64,000 bases of DNA from Kalmusia sp. IMI 367209 (Eukaryota; Ascomycota; Dothideomycetes; Pleosporales; Didymosphaeriaceae), in assembly GCA_027946365.1 (NCBI GenBank), contig JAPEUQ010000018.1, positions 434,001 to 498,000 of the forward strand, given 5' to 3'. Positions 43,545 to 54,954 of this stretch are shown here, in pieces. The position numbers and the translations under genes were made by a program. Numbering within the stretch: position 1 is the stretch's first letter; the number at the start of each line of letters is the position of its first letter. The notes under the pieces were generated by a model. The model searched no databases, was not told the origin of the DNA, and worked only from the letters and a program-made list of their open reading frames with translations.

Positions 43545-44536
43545 TGATTTGGTTTGGATCTGTCTAAGTCCAGTGCCGGCCCATCAAAGTATATAAATGA
43601 TAAATGCTGAATGCTTTTACAATAATTTTATCCTGTTATCTGTGCGATGTCGGAAACATCACATACAAGACAGGGATGAGCGCCTCGACCCATCATTTAA
43701 GACGCTGCTCTTGTGAAAAAGTATCGCACTATTGATGATGCCATAGGGGCCCATATTGCGTTTATGCTCTCTTGTAGGGGTCGCAAAGGCGTATCATCGT
43801 TCGCGATGCGTCCCTTTGCTATCCCTTTGCATAGTAAATCTTTGGACTCGTTCTGAGCTTGAGTATGCGATATCTGTTGGCTTGGAATAATATGTGCGTT
43901 CTCTTGTATTAGTGGAATTTCCATCAAGCCTTCTCACTTGACAAGATTATACCCCATCGATGCTTACAATATTCAACGTGTTGCATAATTCAAAAGAATT
44001 CTGCTTGCAATGAAGCGGCATCAACGATTTCCCCGCAAGGTCCAGTGTTCAGTGGGACATTCTGTCGGTACGGACCGATTCGCGATGCAGGGACATGATT
44101 GCGTCATACGATAACGATTATCCACAGACTACTCGAACAAGGTCTCAAGGAGTGTTTTCCACATTTGATTTCCTGCAAAGATACGCACTCCTGATGTCGC
44201 TTCGCGCTTTCAAGTTTAGTGCCAATCCGTGATAGTGGAGGTTCATGGTGGCTTACTCGTTTTGTACGATTAGCTTGACGGAGATAGCATTCTTGTTCTA
44301 AAACGCGAAGACCAAAGGAATGTCGATTGGTAGGTCTGGTGTTCCTGAGCGACATGCGCAGTAGCGTATGAATGACGCTATCTGGGGTACAGATGGCGAC
44401 ATGACATCGTTCGATTCTGATATCAAATGACCTGCAGCCTTGTTAGTAAAGGCCATATATGAGTTGACTTGGCTACAATAAGCGTTCACTAGATCAAGCA
44501 TACTCCCCTTGAAACACTGTTTTAACCTTAGTCAAC
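43545..44536. other. Divergent intergenic region
   Basis: About 990 bases between the start codons of the anion:cation symporter gene and the 2-oxoglutarate oxygenase gene, so both promoters lie here. Small minus-strand frames (up to 83 codons) show no family features. The shared promoter would allow joint regulation. Confidence 0.5.
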
Positions 44537-45747
44537 ATGTCTACCACCACTGTACAAACGACGAATACCCAAGCCAGTGCAGAGAAGGATTACAGTGAAT
44601 ATGAGTATCCAAACCTTGAGCCATATGTGCACCCACCAGAGACTAAAGCGGATCTCCCATGGTCTGAACTCGTGACGCTGGACCTCGAAGACTATGGTCG
44701 GCCTGGCGGAAAAGAAAGACTAGCTAAGCAGCTTGAACATGCGGTGCATCACGTTGGATTTGTGAGTAAATTCTTTTCGTCGAGAACTCTACCGGGCTAA
44801 CACTCTTACAGTTCTATGTGAAGAACTTTGGATTAACGCAGGAGCAAATTGACCAGCAATTCACACTAGCGAAACACTTTTTTGAGCTACCTATCTCAGA
44901 GAAAGAAAAGTATGAGATTGATTATGCCGCAGCAGACTACAACGGCTGGCGACGACCTGGCAGAGCAGTAGTAGCTAGTGCCAAAGAGAACATCGAGATC
45001 TTCAATATTCCGAAGTTCACGAATGATTTCAAGGGCAAATATGACTACCCTGATCTTTTGAAAGCACACCTTCCCGAGATCGAGGATTTCCAACGCGCAC
45101 TGCACGCCAACGTCGTTCTGCCTCTTCTAAGGCTTTTCGCTATCGTCCTGCAGTTACCCGATGAAGAGTATCTCGTGAATCAGCACACGTATGAGAAGAA
45201 ATCCGAAGACCACTTCCGTTACATGATCTATTATCCCCGAACTGAAGAGCAATGGGCTGCAGCCAAATATGGTGCAACTGGTGGCCATACCGACCTAGGG
45301 ACCGTTACATTGCTCTTCCGCCAGCCTGTCGCTGGACTGCAGATCCTCGGTGAGGACGGTGACTGGACTTGGGTTCAAGCACAGCCAGGAACCATTACCG
45401 TGAACCTTGCCGATACTATCTCCCATCTGACCGGCGGCTGGCTCAAATCATCAGTGCATCGCGTGGTTGCCCCGCCAGAGGATCAGCGTGACTTCAACCG
45501 AACAGGGCTGTTGTACTTTGCACGCCCGCACAACGACACTAAGCTTCTACCAATCACCGATTCACCGGTGCTGGAAAAGGCGGGCGTAAAGCCACGATTT
45601 GACAAGATTGTGACAATGGAGGAATGGGTGAAGGCTAAGCAGACGTTGCAGCTTAATCCGGAGATTGCGGCGAAGAAGTATGCAGAGAGAGGGGACGGAA
45701 AGGTCGAAGTGTTGGCTGGTTTTCATGATCAAAAGTACAAGGAGTAA
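44537..45747 (+). CDS. 2-oxoglutarate/Fe(II) dioxygenase, isopenicillin-N-synthase-like
   Basis: Two exons (44537-44761 and 44812-45747) give 386 residues. The DIOX_N part includes LEHAVHHVGFFYVKNFGLTQEQI across the splice and KHFFELPISEKEKYE. The iron-binding triad is intact: H234 and D236 in GATGGHTDLGTVTLLF, and H291 in KSSVHRVVAPP. The 2-oxoglutarate-binding Arg is probably R305, in an NRTGLLYFARP context, where the usual R-x-S reads R-T-G. These cytosolic enzymes oxidise small molecules such as hydroxylated, desaturated or ring-closed products in amino-acid breakdown and secondary metabolism. The substrate is not evident. It is divergent from the symporter gene, which hints at a shared pathway, but this is context only. 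Confidence 0.92.
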
Positions 45748-46236
45748 CATATTTTATGTGTCCGTGAGATGAATATACATAATCTAACGAATATGCACTT
45801 CTCACATTATAACTTCCGATGTGCAAAGGCGGGGAAACGAGGAAGGCCAATTGGGTGTTTTGGGATGCTAGCGGGAATGGCTTGCATGCGCCCCGCCCTC
45901 CATGCTCGCCTTCTTCTGTCATTGAACGATTATGAACCGCCCCGCCGCACTTGACACATCGCCCACGACCTTTTCTTGAGAATGAAAAATACAGTTCTAG
46001 CCCATTGACTTCGCTAAGTGGTCTTCGTCGTTGTGTCTTTTTCAGCCTCATTACTACCAGCCTTATGAATATCAGCCTTACCGAGCCCCTCTCTCAGCGC
46101 TGTTGCCTGGTGATTTTAATTTAAGATTATCATTCGATGCTCGTTATCGGTTGCGAATAAAAAGCTTCGACTCTCTCGCACTCTATCGGCCACCTGGTAT
46201 CCAAAGCGGTAGCCACTGAACGTTTCCATCTTAACG
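45748..46236. other. Intergenic before HET-domain gene
   Basis: About 490 bases holding the oxygenase 3' end and the promoter of the HET gene. No conserved frame was found. Confidence 0.45.
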
Positions 46237-48702
46237 ATGTCTTACATTAAAAGACTGAAACATTGTCTTTTAGGCTCTTCGAAGACCAAAGCTATCATCA
46301 GGGACTCCGGAAACAGTCAGAGCTTTGCGAGAGCGTCCACAACCAAAGAAGTGGATAGTCACCATCACGTTCACTTTGAGTACGCTCCTCAAACGGGATC
46401 CGACGATGGCGAATTATTGGTTGAAAACGTATTCGTCAAAGGAGCAGTTGTGTATGAACTCAGCGCTGATAACCCCGTCTACGAATTAGATGGCAGTAAC
46501 CCCATCCACTTCGAACAATGTACTAAGACAAGACCAGATACCGAGGAAACGACAGATCACATATCAGACAGAGCCAGTTCTATTACGCTCGAATCAGAAT
46601 CAGAGGTAGATCCTCCTCATAGCCAAACATCGATGGCCGGGCAAGCAGCTTCTGAAGGTTCGAAGACCGAAGAGCCACCTAGAAGCGAACCAATCCACTC
46701 TGGGAAACCTTTGAATCTAGCAAAGAGGCAAATCAGACTATTAGAGCTACAGCCGGGTCACTGGGATGAGCCAATCAGAGGAACGTTCGAAATTGTATCG
46801 TTAGACGACAACGTTTCCTTCACCGCCCTCAGTTATGTTTGGGGCCGTGACGACAACAGTAAAGAAATTATGATTGGCAACATCTCAGCCAGAATCAGAC
46901 CAAATTTATATGCGGCGCTGCGAAGAATTCGTGCACATTCTGGTGGCGCGGCTTGCGTACTTTGGTGTGATGCACTTTGCATCGATCAAATTTCAACACA
47001 TGAGCGAAATCATCAGGTTGGTCTCATGGGTTCGATATACTCGAAATGTAAAGAAACTCTCATTTGGATGGAGGAACTCGAGACTAGCTGGGTGTTTTGG
47101 CCACCGTCACAAATCGAACAAAACGTGGGCCGATCTTATGACTTCACGTCTGAGGACCGTGACGCTGATTGTGGCGCTATACCTTTGAAGCAACGATTCC
47201 GATATAGGTGTGGCAAAAATGGAGTCCATCTACAACATGTCGCTGTCGACGATTTCATTCACTTTCCCCGTTCAGAGATTCTTCTACGTATAGCCTGTTT
47301 GCTTCATTGCTTTGCATACAGCTATACATTTGCGGACGCTCTGAGACTGTGGGAAAAAGGAATGGATCTGGATTGTAGATTGCATATGTGGAAAACCTTG
47401 GACAATTTGCAGACGAACGCCTGGTTCACGCGACTTTGGGTCGTTCAGGAGATGGTTTTAGCTCCCCGGTGTCATATAATGGTCGGGCCTGTCATATTTC
47501 CATACGAAACTATTGTCAAAGCGCATATCAGATTCAACGATTTTATTTCGCGACGTATGCGAAGTTCAAGCCGACTCATCACAGGGCCTTGTCGCGCACT
47601 TCTGGAGCGTGGGGTCGAGCGATTTGTGGATCTAGCCATACTCAGGGATCAACTCAGAGGCATGAACAAAGACCTGACTGTTTTGGAGATGCGACTGAGT
47701 CTTTTTGTTCGAGAGGCCACTTTAGAGCTCGATCAAATTTACGCGCTGCTTGGTTTGAACCTCAAAGACGCTGGATGCATTGAACCAAATTATAATCTCC
47801 AACCGACCGATCTATACGTCAAAGTTACTCGACAACATATTCAAAATACCTTATCGCTAATGCCGCTTTGTTTCTCGGCAGTTTTGAATCATGATTCTAT
47901 TTCGATGCCTTCATGGGCCATTGACTGGTCCTCTTGGGACTCTGAAAGAGTCACTTATGATTACAGAGCCTGGGCCAAAATCCATGATTTGTTTCGTGGA
48001 TCTAAACTGACTCCTTGGGTTGTAAATAATGGCATGTTCGTTGGCGATTCCCTCTTTGTGGAAGCGTACCCTCTAGATCGCGTTGAAATCATCACAACGT
48101 GGATTGACCCTCGCTATAAATACTCTACCCAGAAGAGGCTTGGTGACCCAATTGAGGCCATTGCAGACAAAGCCGAGCTTCCGGATGAAAAAAGCGCTTA
48201 CCACTTTTCTGACCTTACGTGGGAAGAGGCCTGGGTCAAGACTATCTGCGCTGGCAGTTTCTGGCCATCATTATCCGGCCTTGCCCGGATTCCTCAGAGA
48301 CTGACATATCGAGAAATAAAAAGTATTGTAGCGGGTCTCAATGAGACTGCGTTGAAAGATTTCGACCCTTGGCGCCTTCAGCGCCCTACCGACACGTCTG
48401 GAGTCATAGAAGACACCACGTTCATACGCGCAAAGCAAAGCATCTCCTATGTACTAGATTCCGTAGCTATAGATCACAACATCTTCATCACTAGGGATGG
48501 CCATCTGGGACTCGGTGTCGCTGACATCAAATCTAGTGACGAGCTTTTCATTGTTGCAGGATGCAATCTGCCGTTGGCTTTGAGATCTACCGATAAACAC
48601 CCAAACGAATATAAGGTCGTCGGAGCTTGTTATATCGAAGGGTTTATGAATGGGTTTTCTAAAATCCATAACCTCAAAACGGAGAAGCTTAAGATTATCT
48701 GA
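46237..48702 (+). CDS. HET-domain (heterokaryon incompatibility) protein
   Basis: Single exon of 821 residues. The first 150 residues are hydrophilic and Ser/Thr/Glu-rich without a known domain. The HET domain begins near residue 163 (RQIRLLELQPG) and shows all three family blocks: FTALSYVWG at 195-203, VLWCDALCIDQ at 241-251, and ERNHQVGLMGSIYSKCKETLIWM at 256-278. A second conserved segment is TNAWFTRLWVVQEMVLAPRCHIMVG. The C-terminal half has the DRVEI.... and VGACYIEGFMNG features seen in large HET proteins. HET domains are TIR-related; in fungal incompatibility systems they trigger cell death when non-self is sensed. Whether this one is active cannot be told. It opens a stretch rich in recognition-type genes. 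Confidence 0.9.
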   Translation: MSYIKRLKHCLLGSSKTKAIIRDSGNSQSFARASTTKEVDSHHHVHFEYAPQTGSDDGELLVENVFVKGAVVYELSADNPVYELDGSNPIHFEQCTKTRPDTEETTDHISDRASSITLESESEVDPPHSQTSMAGQAASEGSKTEEPPRSEPIHSGKPLNLAKRQIRLLELQPGHWDEPIRGTFEIVSLDDNVSFTALSYVWGRDDNSKEIMIGNISARIRPNLYAALRRIRAHSGGAACVLWCDALCIDQISTHERNHQVGLMGSIYSKCKETLIWMEELETSWVFWPPSQIEQNVGRSYDFTSEDRDADCGAIPLKQRFRYRCGKNGVHLQHVAVDDFIHFPRSEILLRIACLLHCFAYSYTFADALRLWEKGMDLDCRLHMWKTLDNLQTNAWFTRLWVVQEMVLAPRCHIMVGPVIFPYETIVKAHIRFNDFISRRMRSSSRLITGPCRALLERGVERFVDLAILRDQLRGMNKDLTVLEMRLSLFVREATLELDQIYALLGLNLKDAGCIEPNYNLQPTDLYVKVTRQHIQNTLSLMPLCFSAVLNHDSISMPSWAIDWSSWDSERVTYDYRAWAKIHDLFRGSKLTPWVVNNGMFVGDSLFVEAYPLDRVEIITTWIDPRYKYSTQKRLGDPIEAIADKAELPDEKSAYHFSDLTWEEAWVKTICAGSFWPSLSGLARIPQRLTYREIKSIVAGLNETALKDFDPWRLQRPTDTSGVIEDTTFIRAKQSISYVLDSVAIDHNIFITRDGHLGLGVADIKSSDELFIVAGCNLPLALRSTDKHPNEYKVVGACYIEGFMNGFSKIHNLKTEKLKII

Positions 48703-48879
48703 TTCGCACAGAAAGAATCCAAAGATATGCTTGAATACAAGGCAATTCTGTATCTCGCTAGATTCGATATATGCACATCTTTGCACGTTGAAAGGGCATA
48801 AAATGAGGTGCAGTTCCTAGAAGAAGGTCCTTTTATACATATGCCTTTACCTAATGTTCAGCATACTTCCAGTAGATAT

Positions 48880-49528
48880 TTACACGAACAGGAGCCCGAA
48901 AATTCCGATTACCGCCACCTCAAGGCTACCCAGTGGTCCAGCCGCCATCGCAGCTCCATCAAATTGGCTCGATGTAGGAGCAGCACTCTCGATTGCTGTA
49001 ACATTTGCCGTCATTAACGTTACGATAGTTGCAGGCGGGGGAGTAGTAGGTTCTGCCACGCCGGAGGGACAATGCCAATGGTCAACATGTGGCTCACAGG
49101 TAGCAGCTGTCGCCTCATGATCATGATCATGCTCATCATCATGTTCGCCTGTGGCCGTAGCAGAAGGAGGCGTAGTCGGCTCAGGCACGCCAGACGGACA
49201 GTGCCAGTGGTCGCCATGAGGCTCGCAGGCTGTGGCTACCGCTTCGCTAGTCGTAGAGCCTACGGCATCCGTGGTAGAGACAATGACCGTCGCAACAGCC
49301 GTTGTGGAAGCGGCAGTCTCGGCAGGTTCGGCGGCAGGTGGTGTAGTAGGCTCCGGAACACCTGAGGGGCAATGCCTTCATTTTCGATTAGCTTAACCTT
49401 TTCCTCTACAAATGGTTGTGAGCGTACCAATGGTCCTCATGGGGCTCACAAGTGGCAGCCGTAGCAGAGACGTCGTCTTGGGCGAGAACAATAGCGGCCG
49501 TAGCGAGGAAGAGGCTGAAGAGCTTCAT
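48880..49528 (-). CDS. Secreted GPI-anchor-like protein with Cys/His repeats
   Basis: Two exons (49428-49528 and 48880-49375) give 198 residues. A signal peptide (MKLFSLFLATAAIVLAQ) is followed by three copies of a unit CEPHxDHWHCPSG(V)PEPTTPP, where x is Glu, Gly or Val and the third copy has Ala for Pro. The intron sits inside the first copy and its removal restores DHWHCPSG. Linkers are Thr/Ala-rich, and between repeats 2 and 3 there is an acidic His stretch (GEHDDEHDHDHE). The C-terminus (SSQFDGAAMAAGPLGSLEVAVIGIFGLLFV) has a small-residue site followed by a hydrophobic tail, typical of a GPI-anchor signal. Each repeat carries 2 Cys and 3 His, so binding of copper or zinc at the cell surface is plausible. 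The function is unknown; metal binding is my inference. Confidence 0.8.
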
Positions 49529-51086
49529 GTTGGTGATTTCGTGAAGATACTTCGTTTCAAACTCAACCCACAACTTGAGGAAGTGACTGGACGGATGTTT
49601 CGAGCTTATCACTTGCAGCTGTCATCATAAAGACCTTTTATAAGCTACAGCTGCAGGTACTGTACCGCGAGCCAAGAAAGCGGAATCGCTTGGCGATGGA
49701 CATCGTGGTACTCAATGGCTCGGCGGAACGAGCACTTTTGACCCGAACACCTTATTTCCAGGAAAACTCTTCAATATCACTTTTCATTGACCAGTAATAT
49801 GTCTATAATGTGATACCTCGTCTTGTTAGGGGCGGGGTTTCTTATGGCGCGCATAGGAAGTTCGGACTATCACTCGTATACCTTCCTTTTCTGTTTAAGA
49901 ACTCTCAGAAGGATGTGATTAGTAAAACGCAATGGGCTGACAATAGGATGGAGGCATGTGGCCGTGAGGCTAGGCTGGTGTCTCGAATATTCTTGCTATG
50001 CTTAAGCTTGTCTCTGGGACTAACTCTAACTTTGAAATTTCAATACCAATACAAAAAGCTGGGAAAGCGGATTTCGTTGCTGGCCGATTACATTGCGCCT
50101 TTGCAGACATAGAACCTTGAGCAATAGTCGAATTTGGTACGTATTCGGTGGGAGTAGAGGAAAGGAGCCCACATAAACCGAGGACAACACGGTGCAGGGA
50201 GACCAAATACGAAGGCATTCGAGAATGGTGCAGAGATAATCTACTCGTAGGTCATTTGGACACTCGTTTGAAAGAGCAACTGGACTAAGGGTGCGGCAGG
50301 TCGAATCGCTCAGGCGTAACATGATCTCTAGTGCACTATTGCTCTTAGTTTCAGCAGAACGGCCAATTGCCATTCTTCCACCTCTTTTTCGATGCCGGCC
50401 ATCCTTTTGTCTATTCTCCTCTTTGTCACAAATGCTGTTGGACGAGGAGAAGAGCACGCGACGCTACCCGAATTACACTTCACACAGACCTAGCCCGATC
50501 GCTCGAATTCGAATATTCCAGAGGTTTGCTCTTCCATCACACCTCAACACCGTTCATTGTTAGGTGCTGGTGACATTTTCGACTCTTCTGTCATCGTTGT
50601 TACCCCCTCACTGCCGACGATCCATCAGATTTACCAGCGGTCGACAAGGCCAACTTCGTATTGCCCTGATTGGCTTTGGGAATTGAAGTCAAAACTTATG
50701 CTTGGTAGGCGACAATGCTAGCGAATCAAATCGGGAGCCACGGTCCTATGACTGGTGATCCACACCTCGGTCTACGTGGGATCCCTAGGCATCAGAGATA
50801 GTTGGGAATCACGGAGGCCCTTATAACGATCAGAAGCCTACATCTCTTTCTCCCAAGAAATCATGTCGATCCCGAGAGCCTATAATACTGACACGAGGTA
50901 TATAGTCTTGCCAAGCCAAAAACAAATTTAGCAACGCACCGACTTCCGTCTCCGCTGCCTCGATCGACTTGACCAACCGAGTCTAACGTTCGTGCCATAT
51001 CGTGATCAAGACATACTGGACGTCTCCCATGAGCTGCTGCGCTCTAGGTTGAGTGAGTGTATAGGCATACAGTCTTAGCACATCAC
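49529..51086. other. Long intergenic region, no gene recognised
   Basis: 1.56 kb holding the promoter of the Cys/His-repeat gene and the 3' end of the regulator gene. Two overlapping frames (100 codons plus strand, 143 codons minus strand, near 49810-50460) lack start context, family features and splice partners. A decayed gene is possible. Confidence 0.4.
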
Positions 51087-52095
51087 TTATATAGAGCTCT
51101 CTGTGCGCGGCGCAGTGCTACCATTGTGCGCCATGGCAATCATAGAGAGAAACCTATCGCCGCAGAACGTCGAATCGATCGTTTTCATTTTGCCGCCAAA
51201 TTCGTGAACTGAAGTTAATTCGGTGCCGACATTTCTTCCTGTTCCAGATCCTGCTGCAGCAATCCAAGCTTGCGGCGACTCAGCCATCCACAAGCCAGGT
51301 CGGCTGTCGAAAGGCAGAGATTCGAGCAGCAGCCAGTTGGAGCAATATCCGTATTTCCAGGCATTGAAACAGCAGATGAGAACGTATGCCATGACGATAG
51401 TGCGACGTATGCTTTCAGCAAGAAGCCACTTCTGCCACGGTGATCTCTCGCCCAGCGAGTCTGCACTCGCAATGTTGATGAAGTGCTGAGCCCATTCTTG
51501 AGCTATGTTCAACCACGGCTCTGCTGCTTCTTGTTTGACAGGAAGTGCAGAAACAAGTAGCGGCGCGGTAAAAACTAAGAGCGTTTGTAGAGCACTGAGT
51601 TGTTCTTCCAAGGATGCTGAATGGAAATCGATCGCTGCTAACAGATGGAGTCCCTCGAGCGACGTGACGTTGTCAAAGGGGGCGTTGGATCAACGAGAGA
51701 TACGAGTGGCCTGTAAGTAATTGAAGCTTCGGATGTATGAAAACTGCAGGACGCAGAGAAGTGACCATGTCCGGAACATTCAAGAAACACTGCTCAATCA
51801 ATTCCTGGGCTTCGTTGTGCCCGGGCGGGCAGATTGCCGGATCTAAACCATTACCAAAGGTTTCATTATACGCTTCTGCTCGGTTGAGGAGGCAGTATCC
51901 ACTGGTATCAAAGCCTGGACCTCCGAGGAGCTGACTTGCGGAACACTTGTTCTTTGCGTCGACGCCGCTAAGCGGCTGCAGGTCGTAGGTGCACGTGAGG
52001 CCTTTCTGAACACAGCGCGCACAGCTGGGGAGCTGAACGGTGCAATGGCGTTTTGAGGTAGCGCAATTGCGACAAGACTTACGGAGCGTCGCCAT
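51087..52095 (-). CDS. Zn(II)2Cys6 regulator with one-base frameshift
   Basis: From ATG 52095 the product starts MATLRKSCRNCATSKRHC and carries a complete fungal zinc cluster at C8, C11, C18, C25, C28 and C35 (spacing 2-6-6-2-6). After FIHPKLQLL the frame meets TGA at 51673, but the correct continuation lies in another frame: PFDNVTSLEGLHLLAAIDFHSASLEEQL, WLLAESIRRTIVMAYVLICCFNAWKYGYCSNWLLLESLPFDSRPGLWMAES and more, to a stop at 51087. A run of five C on the coding strand (plus-strand G at 51678-51682) with four expected would restore the frame as SLIQRPFDNV and give 335 residues. I found no phase-compatible intron instead. Such regulators bind promoter CGG motifs; neighbours offer no clear target. 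Confidence 0.8.
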
Positions 52096-52336
52096 GCTAT
52101 TATGATTGAACGAAGACAAGATGAAGTGAAGGTGAGATCGTTATCGATATGTAAGCAGCTAGGGCCAAGAGTCGGTAGCTACTATACCGTATGTGGGCTA
52201 GCCTCGGGAATTTCTCGAGACTTACGTGATATGTAAATGGTGACATACCCACTTTTTCGATATTAAACCACCACACCGCCAGTCACAAAGAATTTTACGA
52301 AACAGAATGATTCAAATATTTATTGACTGAAAGCTT

Positions 52337-54448
52337 TTACCTCGCCGCGTTACTACTCGCAACGAACCCCCTTGATATCACTCTCTCGCTTAGGTCGGTA
52401 GCTTCAGACAATACCCTGGAATGGCCTGAAGTAGTGAGCAACACGTTCAGAGGTGAATCCTGGCGACCAGCCGCCGCTCGCAGTACTTGGAGCACCTCCG
52501 CGCACTTGCCGCCATCACTGCCGTTTTCTAAGCTATTCAATCCATGGATTATGCAATAGCGCAATACTGGGGTACCTTCAAGTAGCAAGCGAAGGAGTTC
52601 GAGCGCTTTGTCCCAGCTTTCCATAGTCTCTCCAAGCTGTTCCACCAGAGCAGGTAAAATGCAGAAGCCATCATTTCGTGGTCGGAAACGCAGCAGTTGA
52701 AGTGCCACGCAATATACCAGCGACAGCAATCCGGAACCCTCTTGCGTTTGGCCTGCCGGAACATCGGCTACGTGTAGTTTGCGACAAATGTATGATACGA
52801 AGGGTGCGTTTGCTTTCGCTGCGACGGATATGACGCCGAGAGCGGTGGCTTTTGCAGCGTTGTGTTCCTCGTATTCGAATTGATGCTGAACCCATAACAT
52901 ACGAGCGTCTCCAGGACTCGCCTGCATCCATTTCCCAACTCTGACTAGGACGTGGGTCTCTGCAGAAAGAAGCGGGGGTCATTTGCGCATCCTCGAGTCC
53001 GTCTGTTCCGCGTACCATAGCCTTGAGAAATTGGAGACGATCGTCGGCTTCGTTCCGGTATATTAGGTCAGCTGCCGGATCTGGCAATAGGCTAGTGATA
53101 GTGCCTCCTGTCGTCCCATTGTCTATCAGACCATCACTAGCTAGTCTGACCTTGTAAAGTTCTTGTTCTAGTTGAAAGTTAGCATAGAAGCGTTGTTGAG
53201 CTGCTAAGGGCCTTACTAAACACTTTTCTCAATCCGTCTTCGGCTCCGTTCAGAAGGAGACTGACCATTGTTTCCCCTAGCTGGCGAAGATTGTCCGCGC
53301 TGAATACAGCGCAACCCATACGAACCTCGTCGACCATGGTACGCATCTCTGCTACAGCCGGAACTACCACCTCGCTCAAGTTGTCGAGTTTCCATTCTAT
53401 GATATCTGCGGTTCGTCTCGTGTATTCCACCCGTGCTAGCTCTTCTACGCTCCCCCTTTCTATAATTATATCAATCGATTGATTGATCACAGATACAGCA
53501 TTTGCATGTTTCTCTTTCATCCTTTTGTTGAAACTATCGAAGAACCTTGAGAACTTCGGGTCGTTAAACCATTTGGCGGCTTCTAAGAGAAAAGAGAAAA
53601 GCGCTTCATAGACATCAGCAAGTTGCCTTTGCAAAGACTCTCGCTGAACCACCTCGAGAATCTCTGTACACACTACGACTCGGTCACAGAGATGAGCAGT
53701 AGCTGCCACTAGGCCGTCTGCAATCTCAGCATGATTCACAGTAACCTTCAGACTTCAGTAAGAACTTCAGGAGGCTTGTACAGAATGTCCGTACCTCAAC
53801 GACCATGGTAAGTGCCCCGGACAACACCGATACATACATATTCTGGCTTGGAACTACCTTCAACAACATGGAGTGGGAGTCCAAGGCTTTACATATTTTA
53901 GTGAACCCGTGATAGACCGATTCAATCTTCAGCATGTGAAATTGTAGTGTGAGGGTGAGACCTACTTTGCTATGTTTGTTTCTCCACTCTTCAGCAATAC
54001 TCAAAACCATATCTTTCACCCCCTCAAAGCTATCCACCGCACCTTGTCTTACGCGCTGCTCTGCCTGGGTATCTGCCTTCTTGAATGATTTTCGAAAAAC
54101 CAAAAATCGTTTCTCTTTCGGCGTCTCCCAGGATTGGAAGAACTTGTCTGACGCCTTTTGGAGCGCTTGACGCATTGCGTCACACCGCTCGAATGGACTG
54201 CACGTCTCGTGAGTGCTTGGTTACTATAGCCATGGTGTTGAATCTTACCGCGTGCTTCTGTCAAATTCGTTAAAATGCAATCGCGCGCGCAGCTTATCGC
54301 GGGCATCTATCTCCGCATCGTGGGCCGTCTGTGCGACTTGTGTCCCCACCGACAGAGTATCACTCGCATCGAGACTCTCGGTGAATCTACGGACGAGGAC
54401 GACACCTTGCTCTCTAACAACACGCTCTGCTCCAACTGAGCCTTCCAT
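52337..54448 (-). CDS. DUF7708 domain protein, STAND/NLR-like
   Basis: Five exons (54249-54448, 53795-54197, 53217-53745, 53016-53167, 52337-52957) give 634 residues. The region KASDKFFQSW...KEKRFLVFRKSFKKADTQAEQRVRQGAVDSFEGVKDMVLSIAEEWRNKHSK, then LLKVVPSQNMYVSVLSGALTMVVE, is the helical DUF7708 signature that in many fungi stands in front of NACHT-ankyrin or NACHT-WD modules. The C-terminal 270 residues resemble the following ATPase region in outline (ASPGDARMLWVQHQFEY, AAKANAPFVSYICRK, YCIIHGLNSLENG) but I see no Walker A lysine motif. Either the NTPase is degenerate or it is a different fold. Introns are 49-58 bp; intron 4 again ends at the second AG of CAGAG. It is divergent from the AAA ATPase gene. 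Confidence 0.72.
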
Positions 54449-54954
54449 TTTGTTCAATAAGATATCTGAAGGTCTATGCTAAATGAGAGTATTTAACGAG
54501 AAGGCTGAGGTTGCCCAGCAGTTACATCTGGTTGCCTAGTAAATAAGCAACAGTAGGAATGCACCATGCAGCTTATCAGCAGAGTTGCGCGAATTTCACA
54601 CCAATAGTTGTGTTTGCTGCTCATGCGCTATGGTCAACAATAAGGCTGAACGGGCAATCTGCTCAGAAGCAACGAGGCTCTACCTACACTGTCGGGCTCA
54701 TGGTCACAAACACGATTTCGTGCCAATGACAAAAGTACCGACAAGAATATAGTGGGCCTGGCGGTCCACATGCGTCAGTAACCCCCTGCTTGGATGATCT
54801 TGGGGGCTGAAAGCTTACATGCAGAAATACGAGATCAGAACCAATTTGGAAGGTCCTTCGCCGTCGAGCTCCTATAATTTCAGCCTTCTTGCCGCAGCGA
54901 TACCTAAGTGAGGGAATCCATTCTTCCTAGGCTGCATACGCTCCCTTCCCCACA
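54449..54954. promoter_or_regulatory. Shared promoter of DUF7708 and AAA genes
   Basis: 506 bases separate two divergent start codons, so transcription of both genes must start here. No clear TATA box or repeated motif was noticed. The compact spacing would allow joint control. Confidence 0.5.

Noticed and set aside
50026..50457. 143-codon minus-strand frame in the long intergenic region
   Set aside because: No signal peptide, domain or plausible splice partner; overlaps another spurious frame on the plus strand.
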